This document shows, piece after piece, positions 39,701-43,241 of a stretch of 64,000 nucleotides of DNA; positions within the stretch are counted from its first letter, which is position 1; every line of letters begins with the position of its first letter. The DNA is taken from positions 2,346,484 through 2,410,483 of the forward strand of contig NC_049997.1 of NCBI RefSeq assembly GCF_000003815.2. Direction: 5' to 3'. Origin of the DNA: Branchiostoma floridae. Its lineage: Eukaryota; Chordata; Leptocardii; Amphioxiformes; Branchiostomatidae. Under the pieces are notes generated by a model. The model ran no database searches. It was not told the DNA's origin and worked only from the letters and a program-made list of their open reading frames with translations. Both the position numbers and the translations under genes were made by a program.

Positions 39701-42700
39701 ACTTTAAAATGATTTTTCTCTGACTCTGGTTGCAGATATAATCGTCTGCTGAACACAGTCCGACAGACGCTGAACGACCTTCTGAAGGCGCTGAAGGGTC
39801 TGGTGGTGATGTCAGGAGAGCTCGAGGGCATGGCCAACTCACTCTACATCAACCAGGTCCCGACCATGTGGGCTGGCAAGGTGGGCTTAATTTTTGTCCA
39901 ATACACGAATAGATGAGAATATACAAAAAATGTGACATTAATGCAATGGTGCACCTAATCCAAAAATTTGGTGCACAACGCTAACAGAATGTCATCAAAA
40001 TCACAGCTTGAATCTGAAATCCTATTCAACTTCAAATTCTAAACATTATATATTAAGAAAGGTTTGCTATTTGCTTCTGACATTTAAAGTTAGAATACAA
40101 ATGTAATCTGATGCATGCCAGTGTACAACATATCATATATTTTGCTCTTTTTGCCTTGCAGGCCTACCCATCTCTGAAGCCCCTTGCGTCCTGAGTGGTT
40201 GACCTGGTGACCCGGATGGAGTTCGTCCACGAGTGGATCGACCACGGCATCCCCACCATCTTCTGGATCTCCGGCTTCTTCTTCCCGCAGGCCTTCCTGA
40301 CGGGCACGCTGCAGAACTTCGCCAGGTCACAGGTCATCTCCATAGATACCATCACCTTTGACTTCCAGGTGAGAAGCTTTAAATTAGTATTGGTTAAACC
40401 AAGGAGGTTAAAAACCTTGGTTAAACTTTGTTTGGACCCTTGTATACTGTCAAGTTGCACATAAGACAGCCAGTTTGTTAATGTTTTAGTAGCAGGGTAT
40501 ATCTTAACAGGGAGTGGGTTTGGCAAAATTGATTTTTTTTAAAATCTTTACTATCAAAAAGAAACAGGTTGGTACATGGGCAATCACTCTACAATAAAAA
40601 ATTGGCAAAATTGATGTATGTGCAGAATTATCATCCACATAATCAAGAAAGTGTACCACTAAAACAAAACAAGTATTACTGAAACATAATTTAAGTTTCA
40701 ACTAAAAAAAATCTGTTTTTTACCAACAGGTGATGCGTGAGTCCGTTGCTGAGTTGAAAGAACGTCCGGAGCACGGTGTGTACATCCGGGGGTTGTTCCT
40801 GGAGGGAGCGCGCTGGGACTCCGTGGGCTTCCAACTGGGAGAGTCCAAACCCAAGGAGCTGTACACGGACATGCCCGTCATGTGGCTGAAACCCATGCCC
40901 AACCGCAAGCCGCCGACCACCGGCATCTACCTGTGTCCCGTCTACAAGACTCTGCAGCGAGCAGGTAAGAATACGGGTTTATGAGTACAGTAGAAGCCAG
41001 TTAATAGCACAACTGATTACCGCATAGATCTGTTAATTGCATGAATCTCCAAATTCTGTGGTGGTGCGGTCCAGCTAAAGAATTTTGATGCTCTGGCAAA
41101 TGGAGAGTGCAATTAAACGGCTTCTTCTGCATTACAAGTTAGTACATTTACCTCCATGAAAATGGAGGTATTGTTTTCGGTGAGTCTGTGTGTTGTTGTG
41201 TGCACACACTGTACATCATTGTTATCCCGGATATTTGTGTAGTCAGCATATCTTAAGAACCTCAGGATGGATAGTATGTGGGTAGGTCTTGGAAGGACAA
41301 GGTAAGACTATGGGCCTTCTGGCAGCTTTTTTTGTTGTTGTGGCGTTGGATAGTCAAGTGGATAAGTTCAGCACCGCACGTGAGGTTGAGAATTCACTGG
41401 ATCAGTTCCTTGCATTCCTGGTTGAAAGACACTAAACACAACATTCCTCACTCCACTCAGGTGTGTAATAATTAGTACCTGTCGTAGTGACTTAAAGTTG
41501 GGGAAGTAAAAGGCAGTGGAAGGAGAGGGGTTGGTACCACCTTCAAATACCATGCCTAGACACAATAGTTTAACAACCCACTGTCCCTATGGCCTCAAGG
41601 CTATGGGGCTATTTGGCACCTTTACCTAGATACTTACTTTTTGTATAAATCTTATACATTAGCTGTTTTGTATTTCGTCTTAATAACATTCTGACTGATA
41701 ACCAGATTTGAACAATTTTCGATGTTGCTTAGACACATTCAGTGGCTTCATTTCTTTTGGATCCAATTCCAATTGTTCGATAATTTTGAAGCAGCTTGTA
41801 CATCTGATGTACATTTTTTTGTATTGTGCTTCTACAATGTTGGGTTGTTGTAATTACTTTGTTGACAACGTTTGCTAAAAAATCGAAGAACCTGTCACGA
41901 AGCATCAGTGTTTACAGTTTAATGTTAGAATCAAAGTCACGCCGAGGATCAACATAATCTTACAAATTCCATTCTTTTGATTATTACACAGTATACAACC
42001 TGTGGTTAAGTTCATCTGTAATTCTACAAACTCACCAGAAAAGTCCTTCATGTTGAGTCTGTCTGTTGTTTGTAGTGTATAGTCGAGAGATTTAAACATC
42101 AAAGTAAGGTCAGTGCATGACTGAATCACCGTGCGGGCATACTTTGTTGATGAGATACTACATGTATAGAAGGTGAAGGTGACTATACTACCCCGCAGTC
42201 AACACTGAAGAAAACACACCAATTACAAATAGGCAGAACAACAAAGAGAGTCGCCAAGTAGCTTGGGGCCGCATTGAAGAGGATTTACTGACTAAGAGAT
42301 AGCCGCTGCAATCTTGGCTCGTTATACACGGTGACTGGTTTCTACGAGATAAATGTTCATGAGTGTACAATGGACTGGTTACTAGAAGGCCGAGTTAAAT
42401 TCAGATGTACAAAGGCGCTGTAATAGCAGAAAAAACAGTTCCTGTTCAAACTGGTATTCACAAATCAAGGACTTCAAAGCTTGGGTATATACAATGTAAT
42501 GAGCAATACTGTCTCCAGGACTATAGCCTCCTCCAGGCTATACTACCTAGTACGCGGATCGGTGGTCTGGTAGAGACTCATAATCTAAGGATCAGTCCCT
42601 CCATCCTGAAATGAAAATTTGCTTTTTGGGACCCCTTCCTTCCCAAAATGTATTTTTTTAAACTTAAAATGGCAGATTTGACAGCTAAAATCGACAACAT

Positions 42701-43241
42701 GGGCTCCCAAGAAAACGAGTGGGACGAAAGAAAAAAAAATTGAATAAAGCCAGAAACAGTCTTGCTAATAAATTAAGTCAAGACTTTTCAGTGTTGTTAA
42801 AAATATTGAGAAAGCAGGATTGTTGCATGATGACATATCATTTTAGGGATAGAGATAACACCTAAGTGCTTAAAACAATATTGTTTTGAAGTTGTTGTTG
42901 TTTTCTGTGTCTGCATGATATTTCCCTCCGTCTACGTGACATTCCTACCAGGAAGTTTGCAGACTATGAACTAGAACTAGAACTTAACTAGAACTTAAGG
43001 CATTCTCTGTTGGATGGCTGTCGGAAACGTCTGACCGTTCCGAAAATCATATCCAGTTGCTTGTAATGAGTAACTGCTTTTGGGTGCGATTCTTGATGTT
43101 TTGTCTTGTTTGCACACAGGTACTCTGTCCACCACTGGTCACTCCACAAACTACGTTGTCGCTGTTGAGATTCCCACAGACAAGGAACAGTTCCACTGGA
43201 TCAAGAGGGGGGTGGCTCTCTTCTGCGCCCTCAACTACTAA
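602..43241 (+). CDS. DNAH1: Axonemal dynein heavy chain 1 (DNAH1) ortholog, 3' part, 45 exons
   Basis: This gene encodes the motor heavy chain of an inner-arm axonemal dynein, an ATP-driven microtubule motor of cilia and flagella. The joined exons give AAA2, AAA3 (GPTGTGKT), AAA4 (GVGGSGRQ), stalk coiled coil CC1, microtubule-binding tip, CC2, AAA5, AAA6 and the C-terminal domain, in family order. I chose DNAH1 over DNAH3/7/12 from remembered human protein: the C-terminal exons ([15 protein letters not shown], ending [10 protein letters not shown]), the stalk and AAA4 match DNAH1 most closely. The gene is 5'-incomplete; tail, linker and AAA1 lie outside. Introns use GT-AG and phases are consistent except at exon 5. 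Oddities: Cys in the AAA2 P-loop, two frameshifts in exon 5, an in-frame TGA in exon 43 and a gap in exon 22. A recently broken allele is possible, but assembly or base-calling errors are as likely because the rest is intact. Confidence 0.93.
1213..1290 (+). repeat. Degraded echo of exon 2 acceptor region
   Basis: The C-rich tail and GAGAGCCAGCAGTGGG match the start of exon 2, but the acceptor AG context is lost (CAAGG). It has no coding role. Confidence 0.6.
1310..1402 (+). repeat. Partial copy of intron end plus exon 2 start
   Basis: It keeps a CCCAG acceptor at 1350 and about 50 nt of exon 2, with an internal deletion before AAGTCTATCACCATG. It is offset 107 nt from the real exon. Confidence 0.75.
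1458..1639 (+). CDS. DNAH1: DNAH1 exon 2: AAA2
   Basis: It carries the hallmark [15 protein letters not shown] and [10 protein letters not shown]. The donor splits a Trp codon (TG|G), completed by exon 3. Two partial copies of its 5' end lie upstream in the intron. Confidence 0.94.
2137..2269 (+). CDS. DNAH1: DNAH1 exon 3: AAA2 Walker B region
   Basis: It encodes [20 protein letters not shown], then [16 protein letters not shown], the AAA2 segment around Walker B. It ends at GAG|GTGGGG in phase 0. Confidence 0.95.
2297..2644 (+). mobile_element. hAT-like MITE, 348 bp, copy A
   Basis: The ends are perfect 15-bp inverted repeats, CAGGGCTCTAGCCAG and its complement. The flanks CTTTACAC and CTTTGTAC look like an aged 8-bp target duplication. 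It has no coding capacity. A second copy lies inverted at 32697-33046. Confidence 0.8.
2753..5285. repeat. 157-bp intronic satellite, about 16 units
   Basis: Units start at 2901 and every 157 bp to 5099, plus an 8-bp-deleted unit at 5248 and a diverged unit at 2753. Diagnostic variants recur with a five-unit period (about 785 bp), so recent copies spread as blocks. Each unit has two sense-strand AATAAA motifs. Confidence 0.95.
5583..5789 (+). CDS. DNAH1: DNAH1 exon 4: end of AAA2 core
   Basis: It encodes [20 protein letters not shown], the strongly conserved ATVSRCG segment, then a helical stretch ending FKNENMK. Length is 69 codons, phase 0 to 0. Confidence 0.95.
5911..5945 (+). repeat. Echo of exon 4 3' end
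   Basis: ATCAAGTT and GAAAACATGAAGG repeat the last 29 nt of exon 4, but the donor GT is replaced by AA. It is too degraded to splice. Confidence 0.55.
6060..6260 (+). mobile_element. Possible tRNA-derived SINE fragment
   Basis: A box B-like GGTTTGATTCC near 6133 follows a weak box A-like region. The rest is unfamiliar. The call rests on this motif alone. Confidence 0.25.
6404..6427 (+). repeat. Short echo of exon 5 acceptor
   Basis: TCTCAG followed by GAATACGTGCCA repeats the exon 5 boundary, then diverges. Confidence 0.55.
6506..6615 (+). CDS. DNAH1: DNAH1 exon 5, frameshifted
   Basis: The 5' part reads [12 protein letters not shown] and the 3' part, in another frame, reads [13 protein letters not shown], joining exon 6 in phase. 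Between them, DCFF is in the third frame. The length is 110 nt where a multiple of three is needed. One extra base in the GGG run at 6559-6561 and one in the CCC run at 6572-6574 explain it. Both are homopolymers, so sequencing error is a good alternative to real mutation. Confidence 0.8.
6693..6935. mobile_element. Partial element of the CAGGGCTCGAAATAC family
   Basis: It begins CAGGGGCTCGAAATAC and continues with CACCTGCATATGCAGGTTAG like the copies at 23947 and 62584. The right end is missing. Confidence 0.6.
6950..7069 (+). repeat. Echo of exon 6 with its acceptor
   Basis: It matches the intron tail (AAATTCTGGAC) and first 84 nt of exon 6 with scattered changes, then ends in TGA after CACCAAC. 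Offset is 169 nt. An acceptor GCGCAG is present but no donor. Confidence 0.85.
7153..7371 (+). CDS. DNAH1: DNAH1 exon 6: AAA2-AAA3 region
   Basis: It encodes [18 protein letters not shown] and, later, [10 protein letters not shown]. It has 73 codons, phase 0 to 0. An imperfect copy of its first 85 nt with its own acceptor lies 169 nt upstream. Confidence 0.94.
7646..8365. repeat. AGTTATAACCAGTTCC minisatellite, about 17-19 bp unit
   Basis: Dozens of copies of a CAGTTATA(A/G)CCAGTTC motif fill most of intron 6. Longer blocks containing TTTCTTTTGTTATAACC recur, so it also has second-level repetition. Confidence 0.92.
8462..8644 (+). CDS. DNAH1: DNAH1 exon 7: entry to AAA3
   Basis: It starts with an acidic [10 protein letters not shown] stretch, then [12 protein letters not shown] and [13 protein letters not shown], the lead-in to AAA3. 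It has 61 codons, phase 0 to 0. Confidence 0.94.
9841..9986 (+). CDS. DNAH1: DNAH1 exon 8: AAA3 P-loop
   Basis: [20 protein letters not shown] contains an intact AAA3 P-loop. [15 protein letters not shown] follows. The donor splits a Ser codon (AG|C). Confidence 0.96.
10150..10345 (+). mobile_element. LINE 3' end-like fragment
   Basis: CAATTCAGCCCCTGGCTGC and following text resemble the 3' tails at 17930 and 36195. There are internal duplicates of CGTATTGAGGT. No coding part was found. Confidence 0.4.
10515..10876 (+). mobile_element. MITE with TAA target duplication, copy A
   Basis: GGCCACACC starts and GGTGTGGCC ends the element, extended by TTTCTTGGTTCA(T/C)GGATT inverted. It is flanked by TAA on both sides, consistent with PIF/Harbinger-type insertion. 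A near-identical copy is at 50729-51094. Confidence 0.75.
11169..11321 (+). CDS. DNAH1: DNAH1 exon 9: AAA3 Walker B
   Basis: [20 protein letters not shown] leads to the Walker B FIDDMNMP and [18 protein letters not shown]. The donor splits a Trp codon. Confidence 0.96.
11731..11887 (+). CDS. DNAH1: DNAH1 exon 10: AAA3
   Basis: It encodes [20 protein letters not shown] and [19 protein letters not shown], the AAA3 sensor region. Donor is GTCTGT. Confidence 0.95.
12461..12960 (+). repeat. Echo of exon 11 boundary, split by a transposon
   Basis: AGCAATAATTTT, a pyrimidine tract, CTACAG and AGCGTATCTTT match the intron 10 end and exon 11 start. The match resumes after the insertion with CTACCATCCTG. 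Confidence 0.75.
12497..12925. mobile_element. Mutator-like MITE, 429 bp
   Basis: Inverted repeats of about 68 bp begin AATCTCCAAGCAGATCCTA. An 11-bp duplication AGCGTATCTTT flanks it (12486-12496 and 12926-12936). Long inverted repeats plus a 9-11 bp duplication fit the Mutator superfamily. It is non-coding. A related element is at 45515-45866. Confidence 0.75.
13046..13229 (+). CDS. DNAH1: DNAH1 exon 11: AAA3
   Basis: It encodes [14 protein letters not shown] and [19 protein letters not shown]. The Gly codon after VFQ is split by the donor. A transposon-interrupted copy of its 5' boundary lies upstream. Confidence 0.95.
13693..13829 (+). CDS. DNAH1: DNAH1 exon 12: AAA3 to AAA4
   Basis: It encodes [20 protein letters not shown] and [17 protein letters not shown], a conserved helical block. 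It ends in phase 0 at AAG|GTTTGC. Confidence 0.94.
14204..14277 (+). repeat. Echo of exon 13 with acceptor
   Basis: CACAG then GAAAAGATGG and the next 65 nt track exon 13, but TAA stops interrupt. The adjoining intron text is duplicated too (GTGCATGATATTA), so the duplicated unit is about 157 bp. Confidence 0.85.
14361..14528 (+). CDS. DNAH1: DNAH1 exon 13: before AAA4
   Basis: It encodes [12 protein letters not shown], then [20 protein letters not shown] and [10 protein letters not shown]. It has 56 codons, phase 0 to 0. A stop-containing copy of its first 73 nt lies 157 nt upstream. Confidence 0.93.
15064..15203 (+). CDS. DNAH1: DNAH1 exon 14: AAA4 P-loop
   Basis: It encodes [20 protein letters not shown] and [15 protein letters not shown]. 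The Arg at the usual P-loop Lys position is normal for axonemal AAA4. The donor splits the last Arg codon. Confidence 0.96.
15676..15826 (+). CDS. DNAH1: DNAH1 exon 15: AAA4
   Basis: It encodes [20 protein letters not shown] and [10 protein letters not shown] (Walker B strand). It ends at CAG|GTAAGC. The last 42 nt with the donor are repeated immediately downstream, in frame. Confidence 0.95.
15827..15874 (+). repeat. In-frame duplicate of exon 15 end and donor
   Basis: A 48-nt direct copy of the exon 15 end plus donor. If the second donor (GTAAAG at 15875) is used, 16 extra residues ([16 protein letters not shown]) enter without a frameshift or stop. Confidence 0.9.
16377..16585 (+). CDS. 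DNAH1: DNAH1 exon 16: AAA4
   Basis: It encodes [20 protein letters not shown], then [14 protein letters not shown]. The donor splits a Ser codon (AG|C). Confidence 0.95.
16689..16788. other. Assembly gap of 100 N in intron 16
   Basis: The run is exactly 100 N, a nominal length. It falls between exons 16 and 17 and removes no recognised coding sequence. Confidence 0.99.
16980..17055 (+). repeat. Echo of exon 17 5' half with acceptor
   Basis: CTGTAG then about 70 nt nearly identical to exon 17, still coding [14 protein letters not shown], then diverging after GACTGG. The offset is 140 nt, not a multiple of three, and no donor follows. Confidence 0.9.
17120..17294 (+). CDS. DNAH1: DNAH1 exon 17: AAA4 end
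   Basis: It encodes [20 protein letters not shown] and [13 protein letters not shown]. It ends at CTG|GTGGGT. Its 5' half is copied 140 nt upstream and part of its 3' half is copied downstream. Confidence 0.95.
17376..17440 (+). repeat. Echo of exon 17 3' half
   Basis: It matches the segment coding [20 protein letters not shown] with a few changes. Neither splice site is kept. Confidence 0.8.
17515..18005 (+). mobile_element. 5'-truncated non-LTR retrotransposon, 3' end
   Basis: The frame from 17520 to a TGA-TAA region near 17742 reads [17 protein letters not shown] and ends [11 protein letters not shown], like reverse transcriptase C-termini of CR1/Jockey-type LINEs. A 3' UTR with a 68-bp internal duplicate and AATAAA at about 17969 follows. 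The family assignment is from recall. Confidence 0.55.
18402..18593 (+). CDS. DNAH1: DNAH1 exon 18: AAA4-stalk junction
   Basis: It encodes [20 protein letters not shown] and a helix ending NRMKTGLDK, which starts the stalk. It has 64 codons, phase 0 to 0. Confidence 0.95.
19133..19252 (+). CDS. DNAH1: DNAH1 exon 19: stalk coiled coil CC1
   Basis: [20 protein letters not shown], then [20 protein letters not shown], is a heptad-rich coiled coil. It has 40 codons, phase 0 to 0. Confidence 0.94.
19842..19925 (+). repeat. Echo of exon 20 boundary
   Basis: AACAG then ATTGTTGCTGAGGAAACC repeats the start of exon 20, with the preceding intron text (TTGATACGAACCTG) also copied. Offset 140 nt. Confidence 0.85.
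20025..20201 (+). CDS. DNAH1: DNAH1 exon 20: stalk CC1
   Basis: It is a charged coiled coil, then [18 protein letters not shown] and [11 protein letters not shown], conserved near the stalk tip. A short copy of its 5' boundary lies 140 nt upstream. Confidence 0.95.
20730..20921 (+). CDS. DNAH1: DNAH1 exon 21: microtubule-binding domain, first part
   Basis: It encodes [20 protein letters not shown] and [20 protein letters not shown]. This is the entry into the microtubule-binding tip. It has 64 codons, phase 0 to 0. Confidence 0.95.
21390..21643 (+). CDS. DNAH1: DNAH1 exon 22: microtubule-binding domain, with gap
   Basis: It encodes [20 protein letters not shown] and [14 protein letters not shown] run of 100 N (21533-21632) follows, then PKR before GTAAGT. 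By family comparison only a few codons are missing, so the gap length is nominal. Confidence 0.9.
21533..21632. other. Assembly gap of 100 N inside exon 22
   Basis: The gap interrupts the microtubule-binding domain coding sequence. The echo at 21897-21951 supplies a related version of the missing stretch. Confidence 0.99.
21897..21956 (+). repeat. Echo of exon 22 3' end with donor
   Basis: It matches the exon 22 end (reads [13 protein letters not shown]) and donor GTAAGT. It lacks codons relative to the exon and has no acceptor nearby. Confidence 0.85.
22235..22435 (-). mobile_element. Dispersed repeat with hammerhead-like motif, copy A
   Basis: It shares order and words with 28640-28835 (GAGCTTCTAACTGGAG, CTGCTTCTC, GATGTAGGTG). 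On the minus strand it has CTGACGA, a GGTGT/ACATC hairpin, then GAAAC. Confidence 0.5.
22502..22678 (+). CDS. DNAH1: DNAH1 exon 23: stalk coiled coil CC2
   Basis: It encodes [20 protein letters not shown] and a long charged helix ending KCDECEQRL, the returning arm of the stalk. It has 59 codons, phase 0 to 0. Confidence 0.95.
23366..23402 (+). repeat. Echo of exon 24 start
   Basis: CTGTAG, ATTCGAGC, then CAAGTTG and CAGATGAGAA follow exon 24 with changes and an insertion. Confidence 0.6.
23478..23740 (+). mobile_element. Possible tRNA-derived SINE
   Basis: Box A-like TAGTCCAGTGGTTAG and box B-like GTTTGATTCTGG are spaced like a tRNA promoter. A non-tRNA body follows, containing GGGTTACAGTCC. 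Confidence 0.45.
23770..23916 (+). CDS. DNAH1: DNAH1 exon 24: end of stalk, start of AAA5
   Basis: It encodes [20 protein letters not shown] and [15 protein letters not shown]. The latter motif marks the AAA5 entry. It has 49 codons, phase 0 to 0. Confidence 0.95.
23947..24250. mobile_element. Element of the CAGGGCTCGAAATAC family, copy B
   Basis: It begins CAGGGCTCGAAATACC and tracks the copy at 62584-62916 for about 290 bp, with GTGCAGGTA motifs throughout. The right inverted end is absent. Confidence 0.7.
24278..24523 (+). CDS. DNAH1: DNAH1 exon 25: AAA5
   Basis: It encodes [40 protein letters not shown] and QANKWVKNM, the most conserved part of AAA5. It has 82 codons, phase 0 to 0. Confidence 0.96.
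24585..24762 (+). repeat. Long polypyrimidine tract
   Basis: About 175 nt of C/T with few purines (CTCTCTCCCTCC-type). It lies in intron 25, far from the acceptor. Confidence 0.85.
25112..25261 (+). CDS. DNAH1: DNAH1 exon 26: AAA5
   Basis: It encodes [20 protein letters not shown] and [18 protein letters not shown]. It has 50 codons, phase 0 to 0. Confidence 0.95.
25599..25759 (+). CDS. DNAH1: DNAH1 exon 27: AAA5
   Basis: It encodes [20 protein letters not shown] and [20 protein letters not shown]. The donor splits a Ser codon. Confidence 0.95.
26205..26430 (+). CDS. DNAH1: DNAH1 exon 28: AAA5-AAA6 helices
   Basis: It encodes [40 protein letters not shown] and a helix ending KSAEIK. Donor is GTCAGT. 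Confidence 0.95.
26981..27091 (+). CDS. DNAH1: DNAH1 exon 29: AAA5-AAA6
   Basis: It encodes [20 protein letters not shown] and [15 protein letters not shown]. It has 37 codons, phase 0 to 0. Confidence 0.95.
27471..27555 (+). CDS. DNAH1: DNAH1 exon 30
   Basis: [20 protein letters not shown] is a conserved block before AAA6. It ends one base into a codon at GCAG|GTACGT. Confidence 0.94.
27957..28476 (+). repeat. 61-bp minisatellite made of exon 31 acceptors
   Basis: Acceptor AGs fall at 27988, 28049, 28110, 28171, 28232, 28293, 28354 and 28415, then the real one at 28476, all exactly 61 bp apart. Each unit has GTTGTTGTCTTGGTTTACAG, then 20 nt like the exon start. Confidence 0.97.
28477..28628 (+). 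CDS. DNAH1: DNAH1 exon 31
   Basis: It encodes [20 protein letters not shown] and [17 protein letters not shown]. It is preceded by eight tandem copies of its own acceptor and first 20 nt. Its TAG acceptor differs from the CAG of the decoys. Confidence 0.94.
28640..28835 (-). mobile_element. Dispersed repeat with hammerhead-like motif, copy B
   Basis: Related to 22235-22435. On the minus strand CTGAAGA, a GATG/CATT hairpin and GAAAT occupy the same layout. It ends near a C-run at 28818. Confidence 0.5.
29016..29110 (+). repeat. Echo of exon 32 with acceptor
   Basis: GTGTGCAG then GATGAGTGAAGGTACCTGCT follows exon 32 to CCTAACCCC, with a TGA replacing the Trp codon and a TAG soon after. Offset 135 nt. 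Confidence 0.88.
29181..29297 (+). CDS. DNAH1: DNAH1 exon 32
   Basis: It encodes [20 protein letters not shown] and [17 protein letters not shown]. It has 39 codons, phase 0 to 0. A degraded copy of its 5' half lies 135 nt upstream. Confidence 0.93.
30021..30088 (+). CDS. DNAH1: DNAH1 exon 33
   Basis: This small exon encodes [20 protein letters not shown] and FD. The donor splits a Ser codon completed by exon 34. Confidence 0.9.
30815..30974 (+). CDS. DNAH1: DNAH1 exon 34
   Basis: It encodes [20 protein letters not shown] and [20 protein letters not shown], ending RFIEPQ. Phase 0 at the donor. Confidence 0.94.
31405..31690 (-). mobile_element. LINE fragment, reverse transcriptase C-terminus
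   Basis: On the minus strand 31666-31550 reads [20 protein letters not shown], then [18 protein letters not shown] and a stop. This WN.LP...K...S...FK pattern is typical of CR1/Jockey-type LINE C-termini. A 3' UTR runs on to an AATAAAGGAATAAAGG-type tail near 31415. Confidence 0.75.
31762..31920 (+). CDS. DNAH1: DNAH1 exon 35: AAA6
   Basis: It encodes [20 protein letters not shown], then SISLGQGQ, the start of the AAA6 core. It has 53 codons, phase 0 to 0, donor GTGCGA. Confidence 0.95.
32029..32240. mobile_element. MITE with TACTGTAATTC inverted ends
   Basis: TACTGTAATTC at the left and GAATTACAGTA at the right bound 212 bp. Inner TTCACGGT motifs are also inverted. It is non-coding. Confidence 0.65.
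32697..33046 (-). mobile_element. hAT-like MITE, 350 bp, copy B
   Basis: It has the same 15-bp inverted ends as copy A, in the opposite orientation. An exact 8-bp duplication CATTTGCT flanks it (32689-32696 and 33047-33054), as expected for hAT insertion. Confidence 0.92.
33359..33490 (+). CDS. DNAH1: DNAH1 exon 36: AAA6
   Basis: It encodes [20 protein letters not shown] and [20 protein letters not shown]. It has 44 codons, phase 0 to 0. Confidence 0.95.
33613..33972. mobile_element. hAT-like MITE, 360 bp, second family
   Basis: Ends are CAGGGTTGTAGCCAGC and its exact complement. An exact 8-bp duplication ACGCAACA flanks it (33605-33612 and 33973-33980). It is non-coding. Confidence 0.92.
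34061..34203. mobile_element. Short MITE with TACTGTAAATGCA ends
   Basis: TACTGTAAATGCATTTAAGT at the left and TGCATTTACA at the right are inverted. The same family occurs at 61360-61562. Confidence 0.6.
34458..34628 (+). CDS. DNAH1: DNAH1 exon 37: AAA6
   Basis: It encodes [20 protein letters not shown] and [16 protein letters not shown]. It has 57 codons, phase 0 to 0. Confidence 0.95.
34665..34740 (+). repeat. (TG)n microsatellite
   Basis: GTGTGTGTGT runs interrupted by TTTGTTTG and ACATG, just after the exon 37 donor. Confidence 0.95.
35159..35338 (+). CDS. DNAH1: DNAH1 exon 38: AAA6
   Basis: It encodes [20 protein letters not shown] and [20 protein letters not shown]. It has 60 codons, phase 0 to 0. 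Confidence 0.95.
36000..36272 (+). mobile_element. LINE 3' tail with (ATTC)n end
   Basis: CAATTCAGCCTTTGGCTGC, a TCAATAAA signal and a terminal CATTCATT run resemble the tails at 10310 and 17930. It is 5'-truncated with no coding part. Confidence 0.55.
36418..36590. mobile_element. Degraded Mutator-like MITE relative
   Basis: ATAAGATAGTATCCAAGATGG at the left and GGCCAGCTTCACTTAGAAGC near the right resemble the inverted ends of the 12497-12925 element. It is strongly decayed. Confidence 0.3.
36720..36896 (+). CDS. DNAH1: DNAH1 exon 39: AAA6 end
   Basis: It encodes [20 protein letters not shown], then [16 protein letters not shown]. It ends at GGG|GTGAGT. Its last 79 nt plus donor are repeated twice downstream. 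Confidence 0.94.
36897..37275 (+). repeat. Two further copies of exon 39 3' end plus donor
   Basis: Copies at 36995-37073 and 37192-37270 (79 nt each) keep a CTACAG acceptor-like site and a good donor. Between them are tandem TTTAGCAAGAAGGTAAAACC units. The 79-nt length would shift the frame if included. Confidence 0.92.
37432..37520 (+). tRNA. tRNA-like sequence (Leu/Ser-type), probably pseudo or SINE head
   Basis: Box A GTGGCCGAGCGG, a perfect T stem-loop GTGGGTTCGAATCCCAC and a partly paired 7-bp acceptor stem (GTT/AAC ends) give an 89-nt type II length. D and anticodon stems do not fold convincingly. An AATTTTTTTT run follows like a pol III terminator. Confidence 0.45.
38070..38312 (-). 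mobile_element. LINE fragment, C-terminus with (ATG)n tail
   Basis: Minus-strand ORF 38306-38091 reads [20 protein letters not shown], the RVGRP.TT pattern seen at the C-terminus of many LINE polyproteins. It ends directly before a (GAT)n tail, as in RTE-type elements. Confidence 0.7.
38384..38554 (+). CDS. DNAH1: DNAH1 exon 40: C-terminal domain
   Basis: It encodes [20 protein letters not shown] and [20 protein letters not shown]. It has 57 codons, phase 0 to 0, donor GTCAGT. Confidence 0.95.
39123..39253 (+). CDS. DNAH1: DNAH1 exon 41: C-terminal domain
   Basis: A proline-rich [14 protein letters not shown] stretch is followed by [16 protein letters not shown]. The donor splits an Arg codon (AG|A). 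Confidence 0.95.
39736..39880 (+). CDS. DNAH1: DNAH1 exon 42: C-terminal domain
   Basis: It encodes [20 protein letters not shown] and [17 protein letters not shown], ending PTMWAGK in phase 0. Confidence 0.95.
40162..40368 (+). CDS. DNAH1: DNAH1 exon 43: C-terminal domain, in-frame TGA
   Basis: It encodes [10 protein letters not shown], then TGA at 40192-40194, then [10 protein letters not shown] and [19 protein letters not shown]1 has Trp at the stop position, so one G-to-A change (TGG to TGA) accounts for it. Length is 69 codons and both boundaries are in phase. Confidence 0.93.
40730..40964 (+). CDS. DNAH1: DNAH1 exon 44: C-terminal domain
   Basis: It encodes [40 protein letters not shown] and [12 protein letters not shown]. 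The donor splits the next Gly codon (G|GT). Confidence 0.96.
41150..41325 (+). repeat. Dispersed repeat with ACCTCCAT palindrome, copy A
   Basis: ACCTCCATGAAAATGGAGGT then ATTGTTTTCG is shared with 51572-51700. No ORF. The type is unknown. Confidence 0.55.
41335..41645 (+). mobile_element. SINE-like repeat in intron 44
   Basis: A box A-like TAGTCAAGTGGATAAG starts it, and CCCTATGGCCTCAAGGCTAT with GCACCTTTACC ends it. A box B is only weakly present. Confidence 0.4.
43120..43241 (+). CDS. DNAH1: DNAH1 last coding exon 45 with stop
   Basis: It encodes [19 protein letters not shown] and ends [12 protein letters not shown], stop TAA at 43239-43241. This is the usual dynein heavy chain C-terminus. 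Confidence 0.97.

Noticed and set aside
40195-40464. Separate small gene starting after the TGA
   Set aside because: It is simply the continuation of DNAH1 exon 43 and its intron.
602-43241. Whole DNAH1 locus as a processed or old pseudogene
   Set aside because: Introns, splice sites and nearly 2,400 codons are intact; two or three lesions are better explained by error or one recent allele.
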